64,000 bases of DNA, taken from NCBI GenBank assembly GCA_024138025.1, contig JAMXBD010000967.1, forward strand, positions 372,001 through 436,000, given 5' to 3'. This DNA is from Combretum micranthum (taxonomy: Eukaryota > Streptophyta > Magnoliopsida > Myrtales > Combretaceae). Both the position numbers and the translations under genes were made by a program. Positions 13,101 to 25,097 of the stretch are shown here, in pieces. Within the stretch, counting starts at the first letter, position 1, and every line of letters begins with the position of its first letter. The notes under the pieces are model-generated. The model ran no database searches, was not told where the DNA came from, and saw nothing but the letters and a program-made list of their open reading frames with translations.

Positions 13101-13434
13101 TAGATTTTGAAATTAGGGTTTAAAAGAAAGCAATTTAAATATGAAAATTTAAAGTGGTAACCGTTTAGGTTTTAATAGGTTAACCCCCGAACTCAAGTTA
13201 ATTTCTGGTTCTCGTTTTCAAAAAACGATTTTTTCGCAGATTAGTAGCAAAACTAAAATCAACCTACCCATTGGTTTTGGTTTAATTTTTTTCTCGACTT
13301 TAGTCGAGTGGCGACTCCAAAATATTTTTTAAAATTAAAAATTTCCTTTAATTCTTAGTCGATGATTCGTATTGAATGGGTTAGGGTTTAGTACGAATCG
13401 GATTAAAGGAAATCGAAAAAAACGAGGCTCGACA
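10128..13434 (+). mobile_element. LTR-D, solo LTR of a Tat/Ogre-like Ty3 element (probable)
   Basis: It runs from TGTAGATATCTC to GAGGCTCGACA with an exact TSD tttat (10123-10127 and 13435-13439). A TATA box lies at 10724-10731, followed by a purine-rich leader. The internal GCGGGTACGTAGGCACC stretch (about 12871) and the GTGGCGACTCC stretch near the 3' end (about 13308) resemble what I recall of Tat/Ogre-type LTRs; that family call is from memory. No coding domain is present. It is the youngest insertion in this nest. Confidence 0.6.
12508..12526. repeat. (TA)n microsatellite
   Basis: A short TA run in LTR-D. Confidence 0.85.
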
Positions 13435-13559
13435 TTTATGTTTATAACTATCTAAATATCTATATAGCTATATATATATATATTATTTAGAGCATATAAG
13501 CTCATTGTCTTGCAATTTATTTACCTTCCATGCAATTTATTTAATTACAAGTTGTTCTT

Positions 13560-13645
13560 AAGACTAGTCTTTCTAGTCTTAGACTTATCCTCATCAAGTC
13601 AAAACTTTTTCTTTTCTTTTCGGGACTAGTCTTTTCTTAGTCCCG
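13560..13645 (+). other. Paired GACTAGTC hairpins in LTR-C
   Basis: There are two consecutive stem-loops. The first is AAGACTAG/CTAGTCTT (13560-13580). The second is CGGGACTA/TAGTCCCG (13621-13645). The same pair lies in LTR-H (about 45125-45211), LTR-E (about 20810-20900) and, inverted, in LTR-A (about 18440-18550) and LTR-J (about 42060-42170). They lie downstream of the leader in subfamily A/C/E/H/J. Confidence 0.65.
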
Positions 13646-14576
13646 GGGTACCTTGATGAAGCTAAGGTCCCGATACTTAATTTATTACTTTATATGCTTA
13701 TTCTTTTAAGTTATTATGATCTTTTTATATTTTCATAACTTATGATTCATATTCATGCATGAACATAATGTTTTGTCTCAACAAAAATAAATGAGGAAGT
13801 GTTTTCTTAAACTAAAGATTCTTTCTAAAGAAATAAATGTAGAAAATAGATTTCTTAAAAACTCATAAACATGCTTATGGTTTTTCTTAAAACAAAAGGT
13901 TTTATAAAAACTTATTTTTCAAGTGTTAGAAATTCTTTTAGAGTCATTACAAGAAACAAAATATCATTTTATGAAATTGTTATTACTTTGGAAAGTTGTT
14001 GGAATCCAAGTTTAGAAAATAAAACCACTCTTTAGGAATTTAAAGTAATTACAAGAGATTAAATTTAGAATATTCATCTCAAATAACTTAAGATCTTTTC
14101 AAAAGTAAAATGAATATTCCAACAAATCTCAAGTTCAAAATCTTTTAAACTTTACTTTTTCATAAGTTGAGACAACTTCATTTACTTCATCCATTTGTTA
14201 TGAGTCAATACATATATATATATATATCTTCCAAAAAGTTTATAAAAATGCTTGGAACATTCATCTCTTCAAGTGAGTTTTATTTAAAAAGAGGAACTCA
14301 AGTTTTTACAAACTCGTGGAGAATCTGGTCGCTGCTTTTTCGGGACCCAAACGACTTAGTTTTATGAAAATAAGTTTAGAAATGTGTAGATATTTCTAAG
14401 TAGGTAGAAAATGATATATTATACGTGAAATTCCGAGTTAAAATGAGCAAGTTATGGCCATTTTAAGTTGGAATTTCCTCTTATACGATTTTTACCGCGA
14501 TTTTAAGAAAAGTTTAGAATCTTCAAGAATAGAAGTTTTATGAAAGACTCATTTTGGGTATTTCACCTTGTTAGGT

Positions 14577-14621
14577 GACGAAGGACCCGAGGTCGTCTAT
14601 CCGGAGGACTATTTCGATTAG
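14577..14621 (+). other. Acidic 14-codon exon-like frame (exemplar, LTR-C)
   Basis: After an acceptor-like ttgttag|GT the frame reads DEGPEVVYPEDYFD and then TAG. Equivalent open frames are: LTR-1 397-441 (DPEEGFLYPEDYYD), LTR-A 7415-7459 minus (DSEEGYLYPEDYFD), LTR-B split (DPKHDDTLPPDYYY), LTR-E 21997-22041 (EEGTDISFPKDYFD), LTR-G 35079-35123 (DFESKEFLPQDYYD), LTR-H 46213-46257 (GEGPEITFSEDYFN), LTR-I 37395-37439 minus (DPDIDNSLPPDYLY) and LTR-M 52891-52935 minus (DLDTCEDVPDNYYD). Each is exactly 14 codons plus stop. LTR-J and LTR-N have single-base deletions in it. Confidence 0.55.
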
Positions 14622-17233
14622 ATTTACCGTTATGGAGTGAGTTAATTCTTTTTCTAAGTTACATTTCATTGTTTATGCTTGTAATTAGTGGCACTAGAAA
14701 TTTAGGAAAAGATAAATGAACAATTGTTATGAAATATTTGTTGAATGAAAATTAAGTATATCGAAAGACGATATGTTAAATAAAAGTGTGATTCTTGTAT
14801 TGATATGATGAAATTATGGTTGATCACCTTTAACATGAATTCAACTTATATAGTTAAATGTATAATTGAAAATTATTCATGCATATTATACTTGTGAGTT
14901 ACATTTATTTCACTACTATTCTTCGTGTGGGGAAACAAGGAAGTAGTAGTGGTGGCTGGTAGGAGCCGATAAGTCTACATGGGCCAGTAGGAGCCAAGAA
15001 GTCTACAGGGTGAGCAGGAGCCGGTAAATTTGCAAATATTGATGGTCGTATGGGCCTGTAACCTTCCAACCCTTGCCATGGAGGGCGTTAAATCCATGCT
15101 GTACTTGATTTCCGATTAATCTTGTGTATTTGTTTACTCATGTGATTGGTGCATTACATATGCTTGAATTAAATAACTTGGTTGTTATATGAAAATGTTA
15201 TACAGTTAAGAATTATCTCACTAAGCTAGATCTACTTATACCCTTATAGTTTTCTATTATGGTATGAATATCTATGGTTGGCCCCAAGGAGCCCCGTGTG
15301 CCAAGTACGAGTTTAAGTTACTAGGAGTTTTTGGAAGAAGTTTATGTATTTTTAGTTATGAACATAAACTTCTAGGAAAAAAATCTCTATAGTAGGCTTA
15401 TGTAGTAGTTATGTTTATTTTGTTATTAGTATAGTTGAACAAAGATTTTAAGGCGGGGGAATGCCCCTAAGATGATGTATGAACTTGTTATTAAATAAAG
15501 ATCTTATGTTTATCTATTTAAGTTCATGCTTGCTTTAGCTATCTATTTAAACGTAATACCCTTATGAGTCTCCTACTATCTTGGAAGCACGCATTGCATG
15601 TTATGTCGAAGCTCCTGCGTGACTAAGGTTGTCATTCATTAGCTTTAATATTATATGTGGCGGACTGCCACGTTTAGGGTACCCTTTGGGGTGTGACAGT
15701 AGGGTATCGTCGTGCTTGGGATCACCTACCAAATAAGAATAACCTAATAAGAATTCATCACTTAACTAATTCAAACTATACATCTAGACTTTAAACAAAA
15801 TTGTGATTTTCGCTATTTACGGAAGTTTCAACTTAAAATGGCCATAACTTGGTCATTTTAACTCGGAATTTCCCAAATTTTATATCGATTTCTATCTACT
15901 TCGAAAGATCTATCTATTTCTAATATTATTTTTAAGTTTTGAAAACATTAAGGTCACGGAACAGAGGGATCAGATCTGTTCTGTAACTTTTCCATTTCCG
16001 AAAAATTGTTTTGCATTTGGTAAAATGTGTCTTGTTGATGATTCATGTATAGATGAAATATGAATGAATTCCTAGTATGAATGTCATGTAATGAGTTCAA
16101 TATATGCATGATCTTGATGATTTTTGATAATGAACTTTAAAGAACTCCTAATTATTACAAGACTCCACAATAGTCACTTCTTAAAAATATATTCTTTCAA
16201 ATTTTGCATTTCCTAGGGTTTTAGGATTTTATTCTTAGAATTTACTTGCTATCTAAATAAAAATGAGTCTTCATCATCTATACTATCCAAGACCTTCATT
16301 TATACATAGAAATTCACATTTTTCACCTTGCAAATATGTTTTTAAACAAGCTTTTCACAAAAATCCGAATTTTGGAAAATTTCATTTCTTGCATATTTCT
16401 TATGAGAAAACTTGTTTAATGCATCAAAATGTGAAGCTTTACTATATCTATTGTCTAAGGACTTCATTTAACACATAAAACTTGTAATTTGAGCTCAAAT
16501 ACTAGGTGATTACATATGCATCATCTCAAATTACGAATTTGACAATTTGATCACTAACTCAAAATTTTCCATTTTAATTCCATTACTTGTTTTACACATT
16601 ACTCATACCTAAACTCATTTTAACTTGTGAAAATCATTCCTTAGAGATACCTATTACATATACCTTTCATTTTTCATGAAAAAATATGAGTTTCAAGGGT
16701 TTTTAAAATAGGTTTCAAAAATCATCCGAATTTTCCACTAGATATTTCTAACAAAATCTTTTCTTTTTCAAGTTCCTTGTCCTATATCCATAAAGATCTA
16801 TCATCTAACACATCTATATACATGCAAGGCTAAGCTTTTATGATCATTAATGCATGAAAGCTCAAAATATTCACATGAACATAAATGTCAAGATAGATAT
16901 AAATGTCTAAACACTAGATCTACAACTTGTAGTGCATGAACATGAGTTTAATGACATGAACATAAACTTTCCATGCAAGATCTCTACTTTACATGTATGA
17001 ACAAGATAATATTTCAACAAAATTTCATTAAACACAAGATCTACTTCTCGTGATGGCTTGATATTCTTGTATTAGTGTTTTCCTATTCCTAGCATTTGCT
17101 CATTGGGATTTAAGGTGGAAAACACACAAGAATGGTCTTGCCATTACAAGATAATGTAATAACAAAGCTTGGAATCATCACCTAAATGAGGATTTGGAGA
17201 AGAAAAGAAGAGGAAATAAGCTTGTGAGTGAGT

Positions 17234-17247
17234 GTGTGTGTGTGTGT
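17234..17247. repeat. (GT)n microsatellite
   Basis: A short GT run in LTR-B. Confidence 0.8.
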
Positions 17248-19008
17248 AGGTCACGGCAAGAAGGAGGAGGAGTAGAGAGGGTTTTGCTTCTTTTACAAAA
17301 TTTGAATGAGTAAAAATAAGGAGAGAGAGAGAAAATAAGCTTATATATTAGAAGAATTAGGATTTAATTGAATAAAAGAAGTAAAAATAAAACAAATAAG
17401 AGGGAAATTGGGGAGGGGGTGCACCGGCCATATGCGTGGGAGAGAGAGTGAGATTTGAATTTTTGATAAAATTTGTAATTTAAGTAATAAAATGTAATAA
17501 ATGAAATAATTAATTAGGAAACAAATTTCTTGGAAAAGAAAATGTGATGGCTAGTTGTAAGGATGTAAGAATAAGGTATGGATAGTGTGTAGTGTAGGAT
17601 GTACTTATGAATAGTGGTAAATAGTAGACAAGACATCTACTTTACCGGTAGTAAGAAAATACGGGAAAAAGGCTATAATTATAATTTTTATAGCCCAGAA
17701 AATTATAAATTTATATTTTTGAAATCCTTATAAAATTTTAGTTCTAATCAATATTCCGAAATATTTTTCTAAGTTTCTAGTCCCAGGGCACGTTTTTCCA
17801 TAATTAAGCTCGGGAAGGTCCGGAATAGAAAATTTTCTGAATTTAAAACTTTCTAAGGTTTAAAATATACTTTAAAACAATAATTCATATTCATTTACTT
17901 TATAAAAATTCTTTTGTTATGAAACTGAAGGAAAGCCGGATTTAGGATTTCTAAGCTTCTCTCATCAAGCTTGAACTGAACTGGATTAGGGTTTTGCTTT
18001 TCGATCCCCGGAGTTTACTTGACTACTAAGAATACCGGGGTTTACAAATTTCTTTGTCCATTTGTTTACAAAAATCTTTCATTTGAAAATTCCTCATTCT
18101 TTCCTCATATTATGTTTTTCATAGAAATTATTCTTACATAAAAATTCATTTTCTTTATAAAAACAAAGCTAGAAAATAAGTGTTTTTAAGAAACTTTTTA
18201 TGGTAGTTTCTAAAATTGTAGTGGTTTCTTCTTGTAACTTGAAAAGAGATAACTTTTTTTTTTTAAACCATAGATCTTATACTTTACATAAACTTGTTTT
18301 CTAAGTATCAAAATCTTCTTTTTGTCAATTTATTTTTAGAACTTGCAACTTTAGACAACGATTTAAATGAACATGAATTATGAGAAAATAATAGCAAGCA
18401 ACATAAGTAATAAAGTCAAGTATTGGAGTCTTAGCTTTTTCAAGGCTCCCGGACTAAGAAGTAGACTAGTCCCAAAATAAAATAAAATGAAAGAAAGAAA
18501 AAATTTGTTTTGACTTGATGAGGACAAATCTAAGACTAGAGACTAGTCTTAAAATAACATGGAATGAATAAATAAATTGTAATGGAATAAATAAATAAAT
18601 TGCAAGTGAGTTTATATGCTCTAAAGAATATGTACATATACATATAGATAATAATATATAGTAACAATAATATGAACAAAAATAATAACATGAACATAAA
18701 TAGATTTTTCATGAACATGAACAATACATGAATATAATGTAGCTTCCATAACTTTTAGTCTTTGGAAACTCATACTATGGTCATGTAAAGTTACATGACA
18801 TGAAGAAGAAGAAAATAATAGAAGATGGTTATCTAAAGAATATTTTGGTAGTAGTAGGTGGTTATAGGTTTTTGTTGTAGGTAGAAGTCGTTTTGGAATT
18901 ATTTTGAGAGAGTTTTGGGATGATAGTTGGAGAGAGTTTTGAGAGGAGAATTTGAGAGAGTTTTAGTATAGAATTTGTAGATAGTGAATGTGTGAAAGAA
19001 ATGAAAGA

Positions 19009-19011
<3 letters not shown>

Positions 19012-19042
<31 letters not shown>
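19012..19042. repeat. 31-nt poly-G tract next to the LTR-A TATA box
   Basis: 31 consecutive G, read as C31 on the transcribed strand of LTR-A, directly after its TATA box. Sister LTRs have only about five C at this position (CTATAAATACCCCC), so this looks like a slippage expansion. Confidence 0.9.
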
Positions 19043-19043
<1 letters not shown>

Positions 19044-22000
19044 GGTATTTATAGAAAAATGTGGAGGGATTTTTGTGTGATTAAATAAATTAAAATTGAA
19101 ACAAAATGAAGAGAGATGGGGAGGGGGGGGTGGGGGGTAGCGCCGACCACATGCATGGAGAGGGGGGAGTGATTTTATTTTTTGACTTTTTGTTAAATAA
19201 AAGATGTAATATGTAAGGTGGATGTGAAATAAACTTATGAGAAAGGTAAAAAGTAAAAGTTATAGGTTATAGAGTGTGTAAGAGTAGGTGTAAGAAAAAG
19301 TAGAGATAAAAGAATAGTATATAATAGTAATGAATAGTGTAATGTAAAGTAGATATGACTAATAAAGTACCGGTAGTAAGAAAATACGCGTATAAATGCG
19401 ATATCTGTTATTTTTACTTACCGAAAAATTACAAAATTGATATTTTTGAAAACCTTGTATTTTTACGAGTCTAATGGTGTATTCGGAATATTTTTACTAT
19501 TCTGGGTTCCGGACACGTTTTTCAAGAATCATGTTCGATCGGGTTCGAGACGAGTTACGGTTTCACTAATATGATCTTTTTATGTTGCCTTAGATAATTC
19601 CATACTATTCTACATTCTAAACTTCTACTTATCCTCACCGAGTTTCTTATTCGGGAGTGCCGGACTTAAGCTATTACGTCTAACTAGGGTTTTGTTGACC
19701 ATTAGAGCTCCAGTTGACTTCCGATTTAGGGTTTTAGGCTTAACTGATTCCAAAAATTTGGGGGTTTACAAAACCCCTAAAGTTTTATGATCGATTAAGC
19801 CTAAACCCTAATTAAGAGGTCAACCGGAAATCCTAAAGTTAACAAAACCCTAGTCTGACGCAACCGTTCAAGTTCGGCAATCCTGTGTTCGTAACCCTAA
19901 GTGACTAAGTGAGAGATTAGTATGTAGAATAGTTTATAATAACATGAGAAAGCTTAAAAATATCAACTTAGTTAAACCGTGATTCATTTTGAGCCCGAAC
20001 AGATATAGTTTTCGAAAAGAGTGTCTTGGGGCTTGGAATGGTAAAAATATTCCGGATATACTGTTAAACTCGTAAAGATATAAGGTTTTCAAAAATGTCA
20101 GTTTTATAATTTTTTGATAACTAAAAATATTAGATATCGCAATTATACGTGTATTTTCTTACTATCGGTACTTTATTTGTCATATCTACTTTACATTACA
20201 CTATTCATTGCTATTCTACACTATTTATATATATCTACTTTTTCTTACTACCTACTCTTACAACCATATACCTATTTTCTTACATTTTTCATTTCCAATA
20301 CAACTTCACATCTCTCATATTCTACTTTTTATTAACAAAAATACAAAAAAATAAATTTCTCTCTCTCTCCCACTCACAATTTGCGTCGGCCCTTCCCCAT
20401 TCACCCTCAAATTGTTTTATTTTTCATTGTTTAATTAACACAAATTACCCTCTACTTTTTTCTATAAATACCACATCTTCCTTCCATTTCCTTCACACCT
20501 TTCATACACTATAATTACTCCATCAAATTCTCTACAAAAGTTCTCTAAAAATTCTCTCTAGTTTATCTTTCATAGGTAATGCTTCTTTAAGTTTTCATTA
20601 TGTTCATTTAGTATGAACATAGTGTGTGTTTTCTAAACCCATGGAGGTTAGAAAAGTAACAATATGTTCATACTTTGTTCTTGTTCATGAATCTATTTCC
20701 TTTATGTTGTTCTTATGTTTATCTAACTAAATATATCTATGTAGTTATATATATCTTTTAGAGCATATAAGCTCATTTGTTATTGCAATTTATTTACTTT
20801 CAAGTTGTTTTAAGACTAGTTTTTCTAGTCTTAGACTTGTTCTCATCAAGTCAAAACAATTTTCTTTTTCTTTTGGGACTAGTCTAATCTTAGTCTTGAG
20901 AAGCCTTGAAGAAGCTAAGGCTCCCAATACTTGACAATTATTATTATGCTTATTTATTTCTTATGTTCTTTATTATTATCTTATCTTGTGATATTTTTAG
21001 TTTTCATAAACTACATGATCATATTCATGTATGGCTAATAAGTTGTTGTCCAAATAAGAATGAATCTTTTTTATGAAAGAATAAAATTTAATCAAAGTTT
21101 TTACAAAGACTTAGAAAAATATTTTCAAATAAATCTCTTTTAAAAAGTTTACGTAAACTCATCATGAAATTTCAAACTATTAATAAATGAAGATTCTTTA
21201 AAGTCTAAAGATATTTCCTTTTCAAATAATAAAAGAAGTCTTGTTATATAGATAATAACTTGGTACTATTTTGACCAACTTTCTAAAATAAGAGTTAAAT
21301 AAAGAAAAATCAACTTACAAAGAAAATGAAAATAAATTTTCAAACTTATTAAGTTCTACTAAATTAAACTTTTGGAAACTCTATTTTTCAATTCCTAGAA
21401 ATAAATCTTGTAGATAAAAATACCAAACTTTATTTTCAACTCACTTTTGGTAAACTAAAGAATCAAAATATAGTATGTTAGATTTTGATAATCCAAAAAT
21501 TTATAAGTTACTTCACCCACATAAAGTAAAGTCTAACAAATCTAAATTTTCCAAAATACTAGAAAAGATTGTTTTAAGGAAGTGAATTAAATAAGATAAC
21601 ACCTATAGCTTTATGCATAAATTATAAGTCTATACATAAGGAATTCTTTTAAAAAATATACATATTTGAGTTTTATTTAAACAAGCCTTAGTAAAGGAAG
21701 GATTTGAAAATATTGTTTTTCAAGAATGAAATTTTCGTATTAGATCTATACCCCTCTTAACCGAGACTCAAATGACCTTTTATAGTAAAAGTAACGTTAG
21801 AAATGGATAAATCTTTTCGAATAGGTAGAAAACGACATATAATATGCGAAATTTCAAGTTAAAATGAGCAAGTTATGTCCATTTTAAGTTGGAACTTCCT
21901 TCAATCCAATTTTACCGCGAATTAAAGATAGACTTAAAATTTCTAAAATAGAAATTCTATGAAAGACTCATTTTGAGTATTTCATTTTGTTTAGGTGAAG

Positions 22001-22770
22001 AAGGAACCGATATCTCCTTCCCGAAAGATTATTTCGACTAGGAGCGATCATCATGGAGTGAGTTAATCCCTTACTAATTACATTTCCTTGATCGTGCTTG
22101 TAAGTAGTAGCACTAGAGAGTAAGGAAAAAGATAAATGAATAAATATTGTGTGATTTGGATTCATCATTGAATGATGTGGTAGTTGAATAAAAACTAAGT
22201 ATATCGAAAGAGGAACTGATGAATAACTTATGTTTTCTTACAATGGTATGATGAATATTTTTTTGGTCACCTTTAACTTGAACTTGACAACAATTGAATA
22301 AATCAATATTAAAAACGATTCATGCATAACATATTGTGAGTCACATTTTTTTTTTTTTTGCTACTATTCTTCGTGTGGGGAAACGAAGAGTCGTAGTGGT
22401 GGCTAGTAGGAGCCGGAAGGTCTACAGGGCAAATAGGAGCCAGTAAGAGAAATCTCTATAGTAAACTTCTGTTATATTCATGTATGTTTTGAAGATGAAT
22501 TAGTTTTGAGCAAGGCTTTTAGAATAGGGGAATGCCCCTAAGAAGTTGTAAGAAACTTTTATCTTAATGATTATTTCATGTTTACCTTTATAAGTTCTTG
22601 CATGCTTTTATTATCTGCTTAAACGTAATATCTCTTTTAGTCTCCTATTATCTTAGAAGCACGACTTGCACGTGATATTGAAGCTCTTGTGTGACTAAGG
22701 TTGTCATCCATTAGGTTTAATATTATGTGCCGCGGATTGCCACGTTTAAGGTACCTTCCGGGGCGTGACA

Positions 22771-23564
22771 GTAATCGTGGTAGGATACAGGCCCTATGCT
22801 TTCCTAGGGAATCCATTGCTTGGGGAATGTAACATTTGGTTTAGGACCTCGCCAATCGAACACTATAGGTGAGTTCCTCGGGACTAGCAGTAGAGGATCG
22901 CAGGGACCCTTAAAAACAATTCTCTAACCCTTGATATGGAGGGCATAAATCGATTTATGTATATGATCCGAGTAACTATGCATATTTGTGATTTTCACGT
23001 GATTATTGCATGAGCATAACAGATGCTTTATCTAACAAGCTTGTTTACTTATTTATGCTGGTATGAGTAGTAGGGAAATATCTCACCAAGCACAATGTAA
23101 GATTACACCTCCTTAGATCTTTGATGAAACGGGAATACATGAGATTTCATTCAAAGAACAAGATATCAAGGATATCACTAGTGGACTTTGGGACTATAAT
23201 GAAAGATTTGGGAGCTTGGGATGAAGCTTCTCTTTGAAGCCTTTTATGTTAGATAGATGATATGTTTTTACTTTGTAGGTTATTATGAATAGCCTCATCA
23301 TCCAAATCATTTATGGACATTAGAAGAGGTATGCCCTTAAGAAATGCGATCTACTTTGTTTAAGCTTATTAATATATATAGTTCTTTTAAATTGCTATTT
23401 AATTGCTACATTTATGAATTGTGTTACTCCAATGTGTTCTTTTGGTTGTGAAGCATGCCTTGTGTATAATATGAAAGTCTTTCCATGACTAAGGTAATTA
23501 TTCCTAAGCTTCAATATTGTGTACACCAGACTGCTACTTTTAGGATATCGCTCAAAACATGACA
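22771..23564 (+). mobile_element. LTR-F, oldest host LTR of the left nest (3' part)
   Basis: F also owns 6298-6311. It ends in a decayed terminus (CAAAACATGACA at 23553-23564) where the consensus has TTTGGGGCGTGACA. Stem 1 of the hairpin pair is lost near 22940. Its divergence fits its position as the outermost host of LTR-E, LTR-3 and everything inside them. Confidence 0.65.
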
Positions 23565-25094
23565 CAATTCGAGTTTAACTTGCTGATTGCAATAATAAAG
23601 ATAATTCATATTTTTCCTTATCCTAGTAAAAGCATACACAAGCATAAATTTTGATTTCAAAGGAGCTACAAAACCTATTATGCTATTTTAATGGTTGTTT
23701 TTCAATAATTATAACGAAGCAATGTTTGAGATCATATCGACCTTGAATAACATTGTTTAAGAATTAAAATGATTTGTTTTCATTTTTTTATGTTTGTAAT
23801 TTTATATTTCCTAAGAATCTTTTTCTTATTTTAGACCGGAATCTTGCTGGTCATGGAGAGCAAGAGTGAGTTTTATATTGAATTTTTTTCTTTAAAGAAA
23901 TATGTTTAGTATTATTGTGTTAAAATCGTCACTTTAAGAGGCGAATTAAATCCAACCTATTTAAATTTTTATTTTTAGGATTATTTTTTATTTGGTGGTA
24001 TTTTTAAAATTTTTTATTAAAATCGTAAGTGGTGCTTTGTAATTTTTTTTGGTAATATGGTGATAAATTGACTTAAAATATATATAAAGTTTTAAAATTT
24101 AGAATGTTGTTTATAATTTCAAAGGAAAAGTGCATTTTTAGTTTTTAAAACCTTTTACTCTTCTTCTATATTAATCATTAGCCCTTTTTTTTTTTTAATT
24201 TGGGTCCTTACTGTTTAATAAATCTTATAAACTTGAACATGTGAAAATACCACTGTATTAATATTTAACAAATGAAATTTTTTTAATTTTTTCTTTGTTT
24301 ATTTGGGTTCTTACCTTATGATAAATCTTACAAAGTTAGACATCTTAAAATGTCATTGTGTTAGTATTTAATTGGTGACAGTGTATGGTTCGATCATGTA
24401 ATTACTTTAAATGATAATATAAGCAAATGTATATAAATTAACTACAATAGTGAAAAAGGAAAGAAAAAACTGAAATAATTAAAAAAAAAAAAGAATACTA
24501 TCAAAGAAATTGCACCAATCGCCTGTGAGGACCTTCCAACAGAAAAAAATAAACAAAAGAAAAAAATGGGCCACCTGTAAGGGTTTATTGATGGTGATAT
24601 GCGCTTGTGCTAAGATCTGAAGCATATTATGGCGCATTGTATTCTCCCAAGAATAGAATAATTGTCACTCCAAAATGGCCGTTGAAGGTACTTGACGTAA
24701 TTTTTATATTAAGGATATTACCTTTTAAGGATATTTTTTATGAAGATCCTAAAAATTCAGTTTTTTTTTATAATAATAGTGACTATTATTTTATAAAAGT
24801 AAGAATATTTTATAAAACAAATGAAACACATAAAAATATAAAAAAGTATAAAAAAACCTTTTATAAAAAACGTTACGGATAAAGTGATGAGTTTCATTTA
24901 AATGAGAGTTTATTAAAGTGCCGATATAACATCTTAAAAAGTGCACTATAGATAATATCATGCTTCTTATTTATGAAAGGGTATATCGTATATACAATCA
25001 GATTATAAACTAAAAGTTAAATAAGTCTCAAGATGAAATCTTGAGATTAAGTTAATGGTCTTGTAATATCGACCAAATAAAAGGTAGCAAGTTC
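23565..25094. other. AT-rich low-copy intergenic DNA
   Basis: No gene is recognisable. An imperfect tandem duplication with a period of about 103 bp lies at roughly 24190-24370; both units contain TTTGGGT(C/T)CTTAC and a later ATAAATCTTA(T/C)AAA. Several long A or T runs are present. Confidence 0.6.
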
Positions 25095-25097
25095 TAA

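Larger units (their letters stand above)
9158..15698 (+). mobile_element. LTR-C, solo LTR split by LTR-D
   Basis: The ends are TGTAAACCCCC and GGGGTGTGACA, with an exact TSD gtagg (9153-9157 and 15699-15703). Net length is about 3.2 kb. A TATA box TATAAATA lies at 9855-9862, followed by a pyrimidine-rich leader ending in a donor-like AG|GTAAAA near 9984. Other landmarks are GACTAGTC hairpins at 13560-13580 and 13621-13645, the palindromic core near 14435-14475, the acidic frame at 14577-14621, and the hairpin pair from 15077 to about 15120. Confidence 0.88.
8112..18046 (-). mobile_element. LTR-B, solo LTR split by LTR-C
   Basis: The plus-strand ends are TGTCACACCCC and CGGGGTTTACA, with an exact TSD aattt (8107-8111 and 18047-18051). 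Net length is about 3.4 kb. It belongs to the subfamily with LPPDYYY-type frames and diverged ~170-bp internal repeats (about 16280-16760). LTR-C landed inside its acidic exon-like frame: the two halves at 9133-9157 and 15699-15723 rejoin into an open DPKHDDTLPPDYYY-stop. Confidence 0.88.
6320..19770 (-). mobile_element. LTR-A, solo LTR split by LTR-B
   Basis: On the plus strand it runs from TGTCACGCCCC to GGGGTTTACA, with an exact TSD aaacc (6315-6319 and 19771-19775). It inserted only 8 bp inside the 5' terminus of LTR-E. Net length is about 3.5 kb. Landmarks are the hairpin pair 6820-6869, the acidic frame 7415-7459, the palindromic core near 7558-7600, a TATA box just after the G-tract at 19012-19042 (minus-strand promoter), and GACTAGTC hairpins at about 18440-18550. 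Confidence 0.88.
6312..22770 (+). mobile_element. LTR-E, solo LTR split by LTR-A
   Basis: Its ends are TGTAAACC (6312-6319, continuing at 19776) and GGGGCGTGACA (22760-22770). The TSD gtaat is exact (6307-6311 and 22771-22775). Net length after removing LTR-A is about 3.0 kb. A TATA box lies at 20463-20470 and the intact acidic exon-like frame at 21997-22041. The usual sequence near 22450 is missing, including the hairpin pair, so an internal deletion joins the minisatellite slot to the 3' part. Confidence 0.85.

Noticed and set aside
6320..19770. TGTCACGCCCC and mirrored GGGGCGTGACA ends read as a DNA transposon with long inverted repeats
   Set aside because: Matching TSD pairs show each unit runs from TGTAAACCCC-type to GGGGCGTGACA-type ends; the mirror ends belong to separate, oppositely oriented LTRs.
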